Source of the DNA: Dyella jiangningensis
Lineage (GTDB): Bacteria > Pseudomonadota > Gammaproteobacteria > Xanthomonadales > Rhodanobacteraceae
DNA length: 64,000 nt
Direction of reading: 5' to 3'
Assembly: GCA_000632805.1 (NCBI GenBank)
Contig: CP007444.1
Span: forward strand, 62,001-126,000
Part shown: positions 25,795 to 36,430 of the stretch, piece after piece
Layout of the letters: every line of letters begins with the position of its first letter
Numbering within the stretch: position 1 is the first letter of the stretch
Made by a program: the position numbers and the translations under genes
Notes under the pieces: generated by a model
The model's database searches: none
Told to the model about the DNA's origin: nothing
The model's input: the letters and a program-made list of their open reading frames with translations, nothing else

Positions 25795-27240
25795 ATGGTG
25801 GGCGTCGAGGGGAGTTACAACGATAAGGTCGTACGGCAATTCGCCGTCATGACCGTAGTGTGGGGCGTGGTCGGAATGCTGGTCGGCGTGATCATCGCCG
25901 CGCAGCTGTACTGGCCAGGCCTCGATTTCGATCTGCCGTGGCTGAGCTACGGACGTCTGCGCCCACTGCATACCAACGCGGTGATCTTCGCCTTCGGCGG
26001 CTCTGCGTTGTTCGCCACCAGCCTCTACACGGTGCAGCGCACCTGCCATGTCCGGCTGATATCGGACAAGCTGGCGTCGTTCGTGTTCTGGGGCTGGCAG
26101 CTCGTGATCGTGGCTGCCGCCGTCACCTTGCCGATGGGCCTCACCCAGGGCAAGGAATACGCCGAGCTGGAATGGCCGATCGACCTGCTCATCACCGTGG
26201 TGTGGGTGGCCTATGGCGTGCTTTTCTTCGGCACCATCGCCCTGCGCAAGGTTAAGCACATCTACGTCGCCAACTGGTTCTACGGCGCGTACATCATCAC
26301 CATCGCGCTGCTGCACATCGTCAACAACATCGCCATTCCGGCCGGCTGGTTCAAGTCGTACTCGGTGTACTCCGGCGCGGTCGATGCGATGGTGCAGTGG
26401 TGGTATGGCCACAACGCGGTCGGTTTCTTCCTGACCACCGCCTTCCTCGGCATGATGTATTACTTCGTGCCCAAGCAGGCCGGCCGCCCCATCTACTCCT
26501 ACCGACTGTCGATCGTGCACTTCTGGGCGCTGATTGCGGTGTACATGTGGGCCGGTCCGCACCATCTGCAGTACACGGCACTGCCGGACTGGGCGCAGTC
26601 GCTGGGCATGGTGTTCTCGCTGGTGCTGCTGGCGCCATCATGGGGCGGTGCGATCAACGGCATCCTCACGCTCTCGGGCGTGTGGCACAAGCTGCGCACC
26701 GACCCGATCCTGAAGTTCCTCATCGTTTCGCTCTCGTTCTACATGATGAGCACGTTCGAGGGACCGATGATGTCGATCAAGACGGTCAATTCGCTCAGTC
26801 ACTACACCGACTGGACCATCGGCCACGTGCACTCGGGCGCCATCGGCTGGGTCGCGATGATCTCGATCGGCTCCATCTACGCGATGCTGCCGCGTCTGCT
26901 CAACCTGCCGAAGATGTACTCGACCAAGTTGATCGACCTGCACTTCTGGCTGCACACGATCGGTCTGGTCGTCTACATCGCCTCGATGTGGATCGCCGGC
27001 GTCACGCAGGGACTCATGTGGCGCGCCACCGATCCCGAGAACGGCACGCTGGTGTACTCGTTCGTCGAAGCACTCAACGCCACCAAGCCGTACTTCCTGT
27101 TCCGCCTCGGCGGCGGACTGATCGTGCTGAGCGGCATGCTGGTGATGGGTTGGAACGTGCTGCGGACCTTCCAGCTGTCCGCTGCGAGCACGGCGCCGCA
27201 GCCGGTGCTGCCACCCGACGCTGCCGATGCGCGTGCCTGA
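25795..27240 (+). CDS. ccoN: Cytochrome c oxidase cbb3-type, catalytic subunit I
   Basis: 481 residues from the ATG at 25795, eight bases after AGGAG (25782-25786). CcoN is the heme-copper subunit that reduces oxygen in the inner membrane, with high affinity and proton pumping. About twelve hydrophobic helices are visible with His-containing motifs [50 protein letters not shown] and [14 protein letters not shown], which supply ligands to the hemes and CuB. It opens an operon running through structural and assembly genes to the TauE/SafE-like gene, behind a perfect FNR box. Confidence 0.97.
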   Translation: MVGVEGSYNDKVVRQFAVMTVVWGVVGMLVGVIIAAQLYWPGLDFDLPWLSYGRLRPLHTNAVIFAFGGSALFATSLYTVQRTCHVRLISDKLASFVFWGWQLVIVAAAVTLPMGLTQGKEYAELEWPIDLLITVVWVAYGVLFFGTIALRKVKHIYVANWFYGAYIITIALLHIVNNIAIPAGWFKSYSVYSGAVDAMVQWWYGHNAVGFFLTTAFLGMMYYFVPKQAGRPIYSYRLSIVHFWALIAVYMWAGPHHLQYTALPDWAQSLGMVFSLVLLAPSWGGAINGILTLSGVWHKLRTDPILKFLIVSLSFYMMSTFEGPMMSIKTVNSLSHYTDWTIGHVHSGAIGWVAMISIGSIYAMLPRLLNLPKMYSTKLIDLHFWLHTIGLVVYIASMWIAGVTQGLMWRATDPENGTLVYSFVEALNATKPYFLFRLGGGLIVLSGMLVMGWNVLRTFQLSAASTAPQPVLPPDAADARA

Positions 27241-27250
27241 GGGAACAGAC

Positions 27251-27892
27251 ATGAGCCATATGCACGCAAAGATCGAAAAGAACATTGGCCTGATGGCCAT
27301 CCTGATCGCCGTGGCAGTGTCGTTCGGCGGTCTCGCTGAAATCGTCCCACTGATGTTCCAGGCCGAAACCATCAAGCCGTTGCCGGGCATCAAGCCCTAT
27401 CCGGCGCTCGAGCTGGCCGGGCGCGACGTCTACATCCGCGAGGGTTGCTACAACTGCCACTCACAGATGGTACGCACGCTGCGCTTCGAGACGGAACGCT
27501 ACGGCCATTACTCGCTAGCCGGCGAGTCCGTATACGACCACCCGTTCCAGTGGGGCAGCAAGCGCACGGGTCCGGACCTGGCGCGCGTGGGCCTGCGCGG
27601 TTACTCCGATGACTGGCATCGCGCGCATCTGCATAACCCGCGCGATGTGGTGCCGGAATCCAACATGCCGGCCTATCCCTGGCTGGAGAAGGCCAAGCTG
27701 GACGGGGGCGAAGTGGCGCAGCACATGCGCGCGCTCAAGCGCATCGGTGATCCGTACAGCGATGCCGAGATTGCCGCAGCGCCGGCCGCCGTCGAAGGCA
27801 AGACCGAGCTGGACGCCGTGGTCGCCTACTTGCAAAGCCTAGGTACGCATGTATCGCAGGCGGACATGCAAGTCGCAGAAGGAGCCGAGTGA
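27251..27892 (+). CDS. ccoO: Cytochrome c oxidase cbb3-type, monoheme subunit II
   Basis: 213 residues from the ATG at 27251. An N-terminal membrane anchor ([26 protein letters not shown]) holds a periplasmic cytochrome c domain with heme-binding CYNCH in [26 protein letters not shown] and an axial Met in [10 protein letters not shown]. CcoO passes electrons from CcoP to CcoN. It starts 10 bp after ccoN and overlaps ccoQ (ATG inside TGATG at 27890-27894). Confidence 0.97.
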   Translation: MSHMHAKIEKNIGLMAILIAVAVSFGGLAEIVPLMFQAETIKPLPGIKPYPALELAGRDVYIREGCYNCHSQMVRTLRFETERYGHYSLAGESVYDHPFQWGSKRTGPDLARVGLRGYSDDWHRAHLHNPRDVVPESNMPAYPWLEKAKLDGGEVAQHMRALKRIGDPYSDAEIAAAPAAVEGKTELDAVVAYLQSLGTHVSQADMQVAEGAE

Positions 27893-28032
27893 TGATCCCC
27901 GGCCTGATCACTGCCTTCCTGCTGGTGCTGTTTATCGTGGGCTGCATCCTGCTCTGGAGGCCGGGTGTGAAACCCGTGCTGGATGCCGCTGCCCGTATGC
28001 CTCTGGAAGACGATAAGGAGGAGAGGGCATGA
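27892..28032 (+). CDS. ccoQ: cbb3 oxidase small subunit CcoQ
   Basis: 46 residues: one transmembrane helix (LITAFLLVLFIVGCILLW) then a charged tail ending EDDKEERA. CcoQ proteins stabilise the cbb3 complex. It overlaps the ccoO stop codon at its start and ccoP by 4 bp at its end (ATGA at 28029-28032), fixing its place in the NOQP order. Confidence 0.92.
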   Translation: MIPGLITAFLLVLFIVGCILLWRPGVKPVLDAAARMPLEDDKEERA

Positions 28033-28961
28033 CTTCCGCATGGACGTGGTACGTGGTGGCCATCACGGTGTTGAACCTGATGGGCTGCGTGTGGCTGCTC
28101 AGGAGCAACATCAAGCGCCGCCCCACCGATCCCAGGCCGGATGAAACCGGCCACGTATGGGATGGCGATCTCACCGAGTACAACAAGCCGTTGCCGCGGT
28201 GGTGGATCAATCTGTTCTACATCACCCTGGTGTTCTCCGTTGGCTACCTCGTGTGGTACGGCCTGGGCACGCTTAAGGGCTGGGGACACTGGAGCTCGAA
28301 ATCCGAGTGGGCGATTGAAACGGCGACAGAAAACGCCCGTCTGGACGACACGCTGAAGCTGTATGCAGGTAAGCCGATCGACGAACTGGCCAAGGACGGC
28401 GGTGCGGTGTCGATCGGGCGCGCGATCTTCATCAATCGCTGTGCCGCCTGCCATGGTTCGAGCGGTCACGGCGCGACCGGTTATCCGGATCTCACCGACG
28501 ACATCTGGCATTGGGGCGGAACGCCTGCGCGCGTACTGGATACCATCCAGAATGGTCGCCACGCAGTGATGCCCGCCTGGGCCGATACGCTTACCGCGCA
28601 GGGTGGCGCCACGGCAGTGGATGACACGATTGCCTACGTGCTGTCGCTGTCCCGCCCGGATCAGCCCAAGGATGCGGCGACGCGAGGTGAGAAGCTATTC
28701 GCGGGCATCTGTACCGCGTGCCATGGCCCGCAGGGCAAGGGCAATCAGGTCATGGGCGCGCCGGACCTCACCGACAACTATTGGCTGTACGGAAGCAGTT
28801 CGACGTCGTTGCACAAGACGCTTGCCGAAGGCAGGCAGGGCGTGATGCCGGCCTGGAAGGATCAGCTGGGCGATACCCGTACTCGCCTGGTAGGTGCCTA
28901 TGTCTGGACGCTGTCGCCCCACAAGGAACCACCGCCCACTGGCGCCGTGGTCGCCGAGTGA
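28029..28961 (+). CDS. ccoP: Cytochrome c oxidase cbb3-type, diheme subunit III
   Basis: 310 residues. Two N-terminal membrane helices (WTWYVVAITVLNLMGCVWLL and LFYITLVFSVGYLVWYGLGTL) with the conserved HVWDGDLTEYNKPLPRWW between them, then two cytochrome c domains with CAACH near residue 138 and CTACH near 228. It receives electrons from soluble cytochromes or the bc1 complex. It shares 4 bp with ccoQ and one base with the next gene (TGATG at 28959-28963). Confidence 0.97.
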   Translation: MTSAWTWYVVAITVLNLMGCVWLLRSNIKRRPTDPRPDETGHVWDGDLTEYNKPLPRWWINLFYITLVFSVGYLVWYGLGTLKGWGHWSSKSEWAIETATENARLDDTLKLYAGKPIDELAKDGGAVSIGRAIFINRCAACHGSSGHGATGYPDLTDDIWHWGGTPARVLDTIQNGRHAVMPAWADTLTAQGGATAVDDTIAYVLSLSRPDQPKDAATRGEKLFAGICTACHGPQGKGNQVMGAPDLTDNYWLYGSSSTSLHKTLAEGRQGVMPAWKDQLGDTRTRLVGAYVWTLSPHKEPPPTGAVVAE

Positions 28962-29262
28962 TGACCGCGCGTACCGCCAAGCCTCCGGGAGAGGAGCCGA
29001 CGCCAGCCTCGCAACGCGTCGGTGCCATTCTCTGGCCGAGCTTTTTTGTCGCCGGGGTCATCACGACGGTGTTCTTCACCATCGTGGACCCCGAGCGGCT
29101 CAGGGAAATCACCTTCCCATCGCTGCAGCTCAGCCGTGAGCTGGGTTACACCCTGGGCTTCTTCCTTTTCTGGCTGGCGACCGCTTCGTCAAGTCTGTTC
29201 ACCCGGATCCTGCTGCGACCCTCCTCGCAGGTGAAGCGCGGATTCCACTCCGGTAATGCCCC

Positions 29263-29266
<4 letters not shown>
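28961..29266 (+). CDS. Two-helix membrane protein inside the cbb3 cluster, function unknown
   Basis: 101 residues between ccoP and ccoG. It overlaps ccoP by one base and ccoG by 4 bp, so it is translated with the oxidase genes. A Pro-rich cytoplasmic start (MTARTAKPPGEEPTPASQ) is followed by two hydrophobic segments, AILWPSFFVAGVITTVFFTIV and LGYTLGFFLFWLATASSSLFT, and a basic end. No cysteine or histidine is evident for metal binding. It matches none of CcoQ, CcoH or CcoS. Tight coupling suggests an assembly or stability role, which is inference. Confidence 0.8.
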
Positions 29267-30812
<1,546 letters not shown>

Positions 30813-30816
<4 letters not shown>

Positions 30817-31292
30817 ACACGATACGAAGCGCATGGCGAGAGCCCATGGTGTGGATGCTGGTGGGCTTGCCGCTGGCCTCGGTCGCCATCGGCTTCGCGC
30901 TGCTGTTTGCCGCCGTCCATCCGGGGCGCGAGGACATGGAAACGGTCGGGCGGGTCACCAAGGTAGGCAAGCTGCTTGTATCCGCTGAGGCTGCGCATTC
31001 GCCGGCCGAGGTGTCTACTGAAGGCGTGGTGCTGCGTACCAAGGGCGACACGGTCGAGGTGTTGCCGATGGATGGAGACTTTCCACGTGGCGGCAAGCTG
31101 ACCCTGACTCTGTCCGATTCGTCGGGAGAACAGCGTATCGTGCATCTTTCGCCGAGTGAGCTGGGTTGGCGTGGTGTCGGATCGCTGGATCGCGATCGCG
31201 ACTGGACGGTACAGCTGGCGTCCGATAGCGGCGCGTGGCTGATGCATGGACGCTGGGCGCCGCAGGTTCGTTCCGTCCGATTGATGCCCTGA
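30813..31292 (+). CDS. ccoH: FixH/CcoH-like cbb3 assembly protein
   Basis: 159 residues. One N-terminal membrane helix (MVWMLVGLPLASVAIGFALLFAA) anchors a periplasmic beta-rich domain of FixH type, ending RWAPQVRSVRLMP. FixH/CcoH works with CcoI and CcoG in maturing or stabilising the cbb3 complex. The assignment rests mainly on position between ccoG and ccoI plus topology. It overlaps ccoG by 4 bp (ATGA at 30813). Confidence 0.85.
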
Positions 31293-31294
31293 TC

Positions 31295-33703
31295 GTGGAT
31301 TGCGTGGTCGACGCCATCAGCCAGGTCGGAGTTGAGACCTGTTACCACTGCGGCGAAGCCTTGCCGGCGTCGCCCGTATTGCTGGATGTCGATGGCAACA
31401 TCAAGGGCTTCTGCTGCGAAGGTTGCCTCGCGGCGGCGCAATGGATCCGTTCGTCCGACCTCGGTGACTACTACCGGTTGCGCAGCATCGCCGGTGCGCG
31501 GGTCGATGTGGAATTGCCCGATCTGGGCGTGTGGGATCGTGACGATGTACTGGCAGATCACGCGTTTCCCGTGACCGGAGGCCTGGAGATCACCCTGCTC
31601 ACGGATGGCATGCGGTGTGCGGCGTGTGCCTGGCTGATCGATCGTGCCCTGCAGCGTGTAGATGGCGTGTTGGATGTTGGTGCCAATGCGGTGACGGGGC
31701 GTATTCGCATCGCGTGGGATCCTGCGGGCGTGGCGCTGTCGTCAGTGCTGGAGCGGCTGGCTCTTCTTGGTTACCGACCGTATCTGGCCAGCGGAGCGAT
31801 GCAGGAGCGCGAGAAGCTGGCCGAGCGTCGGCGCTGGCTGCTGAGATTGGGCATCGCAGGGCTCGGCGCCATGCAGACCATGATGCTCTCCGAGGCGCTC
31901 TATCTCGACTTCAATCATCACATGGCGCTGTACACCCGGGATTTCTTCCGCTGGGTGACGTTCCTCGTTTGTACGCCGGTCGTGTTCTATTCCGGCTGGC
32001 CCTTCCTGCTTGGTGCGTGGCGAGAATGGCGCGAGCGCCATCCGGGCATGGATACGCTGGTGGCGGGGTCAACCTTGCTGGCCTATCTGGCGAGTGCCGT
32101 GGAGACGGTGCGCGGCGGCGCGCATGTCTGGTACGACGCGGCGGCGATGTTCGTGTTTCTGCTCTTGTGTGCGCGCATGCTGGAACAGCGTGCGCGTCGC
32201 ATCGCGAGCTCGCAGGTGGACGCGTTGGCGCGGGCACGCCCGGCATTGGCAGTGCGCGAGCGGCCCGATGGCACGCGCGAATCCGTCCCTCTGACGGTGC
32301 TTCAGATCGGCGACGTTGCATGCATGGCCGCCGGTGAAGCGGTGCCGGCCGACGGCGTACTGCTGGACGAGCAGGCGATGTTCGAAGAAGCCCTGCTGAC
32401 GGGTGAATCGCACCCCGTCGCCAAAGCGCAGGGTGCCCAGGTGTTCGCGGGCACGGTTTGCCGGGAAACGCCGGCGCGCATTGAGATCACGCGCGTGGGT
32501 AGCGCCACGCGGTTGTCGCAGCTTACGCGTCTGGTCGAACAGGCGCAGGCTCATAGGCCGCTGCTTGCACGTGTGGCGGACCGCGTCGGCACCTGGTTCG
32601 TGGTGGCGTTGTTGATCGCGTCCATGGCGGTTTTCATTGGCTGGCGCATCCACGAACCGTCGCGCGCATTCGAAGTGACGCTGTCGCTGCTGGTCATCAG
32701 CTGCCCGTGTGCATTGTCGCTCGCCGTGCCTGCGGCGCTGGCGGCGAGCCATGGTGCGCTGGCGCGGTTGGGTGTGCTTTCCCTGCGTGCGGAAGGGCTC
32801 GACAGTCTCGCGCGTACGACTGACGTCGTGTTCGACAAGACGGGCACGCTTACGCGGATCGATCCCTCGATTGGCGAGATAGAGACGTTCGGCGGCATGT
32901 CCGCGGATGAAGCCATGGCCATCGCCGCCGCCCTCGAGCGCGACAGTGGCCATCCCATCGCCGCGGCCTTTGCATCCGTGCTGACCCTACACACGGCGAG
33001 TGGCCTGAAGGTGCATGCAGGACAAGGCTTGAGCGGCATGGTAGACGGCGTGGAATGGCGACTGGGTCGCGGCCCTTTCGCGGCGAACCAAGATGACGAT
33101 GGTCGGCTGTGGCTCGGTGATGGTTCGAGTGCTGTTGCGCGTTTCTCATTGGAAGAACGCGTGCGCGCGGATGCCGGCGTCGCGGTGGACGCACTGCGCG
33201 GATTGGGCCTGCGCATCCATCTCGCCAGCGGCGACGCTTCCGGCGCCGTGGAACGCCTGACGCGCCAGCTCGATATCGATGATGCCCACGCTAGGCAGAG
33301 CTCCGAGGACAAGCTGGCGCTGGTGCGCAAGCTGCAGGCGGAGGGGTGTGTGGTCGCCATGGTGGGCGATGGTCTCAATGACGCGCCCGTGCTCGCAGGT
33401 GCGGACGTCTCGCTGGCGATGGGTGAGGGTGCGTCACTGGCGCAACGCGCGGCTGACATGGTGCTGACCGCGCCGTCGTTGCTGCGCATTCCGGCAGCGG
33501 TGCAGCTGGCGCGACGCGCACAACGCATCATTCGCCAGAACTTCGCCTGGGCCGTCGGCTACAACCTGTTGGCTCTCCCGTTGGCGGTGATGGGGCAGGT
33601 CACTCCGTCGCTGGCGGCGCTTGGCATGGCGCTGTCGTCGCTGATGGTCACTGCCAATGCACTTCGCCTGATGCGTGTATCCGTACCAGAGGCCACTTCA
33701 TGA
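31295..33703 (+). CDS. ccoI: Copper-translocating P1B-type ATPase CcoI (FixI)
   Basis: About 802 residues from the GTG at 31295, 2 bp after ccoH; no ATG is available, and GTGs at 31235 and 31304 are alternatives. An N-terminal cysteine-rich segment (CYHCGEALP, GFCCEGCLAA) precedes an HMA domain with GMRCAACAW (about 106-114). The P-type core has the membrane metal motif CPC (about 470), phosphorylation site DKTGTLT (about 514) and hinge GDGLNDAP (about 690). It exports Cu(I) for the CuB centre of CcoN. It overlaps ccoS by 4 bp. Confidence 0.95.
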   Translation: MDCVVDAISQVGVETCYHCGEALPASPVLLDVDGNIKGFCCEGCLAAAQWIRSSDLGDYYRLRSIAGARVDVELPDLGVWDRDDVLADHAFPVTGGLEITLLTDGMRCAACAWLIDRALQRVDGVLDVGANAVTGRIRIAWDPAGVALSSVLERLALLGYRPYLASGAMQEREKLAERRRWLLRLGIAGLGAMQTMMLSEALYLDFNHHMALYTRDFFRWVTFLVCTPVVFYSGWPFLLGAWREWRERHPGMDTLVAGSTLLAYLASAVETVRGGAHVWYDAAAMFVFLLLCARMLEQRARRIASSQVDALARARPALAVRERPDGTRESVPLTVLQIGDVACMAAGEAVPADGVLLDEQAMFEEALLTGESHPVAKAQGAQVFAGTVCRETPARIEITRVGSATRLSQLTRLVEQAQAHRPLLARVADRVGTWFVVALLIASMAVFIGWRIHEPSRAFEVTLSLLVISCPCALSLAVPAALAASHGALARLGVLSLRAEGLDSLARTTDVVFDKTGTLTRIDPSIGEIETFGGMSADEAMAIAAALERDSGHPIAAAFASVLTLHTASGLKVHAGQGLSGMVDGVEWRLGRGPFAANQDDDGRLWLGDGSSAVARFSLEERVRADAGVAVDALRGLGLRIHLASGDASGAVERLTRQLDIDDAHARQSSEDKLALVRKLQAEGCVVAMVGDGLNDAPVLAGADVSLAMGEGASLAQRAADMVLTAPSLLRIPAAVQLARRAQRIIRQNFAWAVGYNLLALPLAVMGQVTPSLAALGMALSSLMVTANALRLMRVSVPEATS

Positions 33704-33882
33704 TCATTTTGCTGATGCTCATCCCGTTGAGCCTGATGTTGTTGGCAGTCGCCATCGGCTCATTTGTGTGGGCAGTGCGCAAAGGGCAGTTCGATGACAT
33801 GGATACGCCCGCCATCGACATCCTGAGTGACGATCGGCCTCTCCCGGATGCCGAGCACAGGGAAGGGCGTGGCCATGGTTAA
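33700..33882 (+). CDS. ccoS: cbb3 oxidase assembly protein CcoS
   Basis: 60 residues: one membrane helix (IILLMLIPLSLMLLAVAIGSFVWAV) directly followed by KGQFDDMDTPA, the hallmark of CcoS. It is needed for cofactor insertion in cbb3 oxidases. The ATG at 33700 overlaps the ccoI stop (ATGA), and the next gene starts 8 bp before its end. Confidence 0.93.
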   Translation: MIILLMLIPLSLMLLAVAIGSFVWAVRKGQFDDMDTPAIDILSDDRPLPDAEHREGRGHG

Positions 33883-34597
33883 CGCCGCAGCGCTTTCGGC
33901 TGTCCTGTTGACCGGCGTGCTCGGTGGCGTGCATTGCGCTGCGATGTGCGGCGGCATTGCCACGGGTTTCTCAATGTGGTCGCCACGCATGGGTTGGGGC
34001 AATGCACTGCAACTCAATTTCGGTCGAGTGACGGGATACGTGTTGGCCGGCGCAGCCGTTGGCGGCGTGGGTGACGGGGTGTTGCGCCTGTTCGAGTTGG
34101 ATGCCCTCGCGCTCGCCATGCGTACCGCCGTGGGGCTGGTACTGGTCGTGATGGCATTGCGCCTCTTGGATCGAAGCGGGCACCTGGGTTTCCTTGCGCA
34201 GCCTGGTGCGCGCATCTGGAAATGGCTGCAGCCCCTGCAGCGGCGATTGGTCCCGGCGAATACGCCGATGCGCAGGCTGGGGGCGGGCATGGTGTGGGGA
34301 TGGTTGCCTTGCGGCCTCAGCACCACGGTGCTGGCGGCGGCATGGCTGTCGGCGAGCGCGCGGGATGGCGCACTGATCATGGCGGCCTTTGGGCTGGGCA
34401 CCTTGCCCGTGATGTTGCCTTTGACGTGGTCCGGTGCGCGCGTGGGGCGTTGGCTGCAGCGACCGGGTTTGCGTCGCGGTGCCGCGGTGCTGGTGATGTG
34501 CGCCGGCGTGCTCACGCTGTCGGCGCCGTGGCTGATGCACGTGCCGGCGCTGCATGGCGTTTTGGGCATGCTGGGCTGCGGCCCGGCAACGGGTTAG
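33875..34597 (+). CDS. TauE/SafE-like (DsbD_2-type) membrane protein at end of cbb3 cluster
   Basis: 240 residues from the ATG at 33875, behind GGGAAGGG and overlapping ccoS by 8 bp. Six or so helices in two halves: AALSAVLLTGVLGGVHCAAMCGGIATGF and, after a basic loop, MVWGWLPCGLSTTVLAAAWLSA. The H-C-x-x-M-C-G-G motif is characteristic of the group commonly named sulfite exporter TauE/SafE that accompanies cco genes. Cys, His and Met in the membrane fit metal (copper) or thiol handling better than sulfite export, but this is inference. It is the last gene of the operon. Confidence 0.87.
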   Translation: MVNAAALSAVLLTGVLGGVHCAAMCGGIATGFSMWSPRMGWGNALQLNFGRVTGYVLAGAAVGGVGDGVLRLFELDALALAMRTAVGLVLVVMALRLLDRSGHLGFLAQPGARIWKWLQPLQRRLVPANTPMRRLGAGMVWGWLPCGLSTTVLAAAWLSASARDGALIMAAFGLGTLPVMLPLTWSGARVGRWLQRPGLRRGAAVLVMCAGVLTLSAPWLMHVPALHGVLGMLGCGPATG

Positions 34598-34656
34598 GGG
34601 AGCGGTCGCGCGCAGGGCACGCTCGATGGGGGCGTGTCCTGCGCGCGATTCGTCTA

Positions 34657-34688
34657 TGAAAAAGGGCCGCCCATGGGCGGCCCTTTCG
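34657..34688 (-). terminator. Rho-independent terminator of ahcY
   Basis: AAAGGGCCGCCC (34661-34672), loop AT, GGGCGGCCCTTT (34675-34686). On the minus strand the stem runs into TTTTTC. It separates the convergent cbb3 and ahcY transcripts and could act weakly in the other direction. Confidence 0.9.
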
Positions 34689-34711
34689 CTTGAAGCAAAG
34701 ACCGGTGCCAC

Positions 34712-36145
<1,434 letters not shown>

Positions 36146-36209
36146 GGCGTAGCTCCGGGTGTTGCGGTCAGAAGGCCGCATCGTTGTCCGGGCGCCGTTA
36201 CAGAGGAAA

Positions 36210-36294
36210 TCCGTCGAGCCTGGCCGGAGATCACGGAGGGCACAAGCCTATGTGCCATCGCGCCAGTGCTCCGGTCGCAGCGCCCCTCGACGGG
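36210..36294 (-). promoter_or_regulatory. S-adenosylhomocysteine (SAH) riboswitch of ahcY
   Basis: On the minus strand the 5' UTR of ahcY has CGTCGAGGGGCGCTGCGACC (from 36292) and, about 55 nt later, GGCCAGGCTCGACG ending near 36212. CGTCGAG/CTCGACG pair as the P1 stem, and GAGGGGCGCTGCGACC plus CCAGGCTCG match the conserved core I know for SAH riboswitches, which lie upstream of ahcY in beta- and gammaproteobacteria. High SAH would switch ahcY on. The match was made by eye. Confidence 0.85.
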
Positions 36295-36301
36295 ACTCTG
36301 G

Positions 36302-36307
36302 AGTATA
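36302..36307 (-). promoter_or_regulatory. Candidate -10 hexamer (TATACT) of ahcY
   Basis: TATACT on the minus strand lies about ten bases before the riboswitch P1 stem, so transcription would begin almost at the aptamer. No convincing -35 hexamer was seen. Confidence 0.5.
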
Positions 36308-36430
36308 GCGTCTGGCACCCGCGCATTTGTGCGCCGCCGCGGCCGGCGCCCTGCCGATAGGCAGGCTTGGCTTCATGCCGCGGGGCCCGCTAAGGTCGCA
36401 AGTTCATACGACATGAGGCCCTTCCACGCC

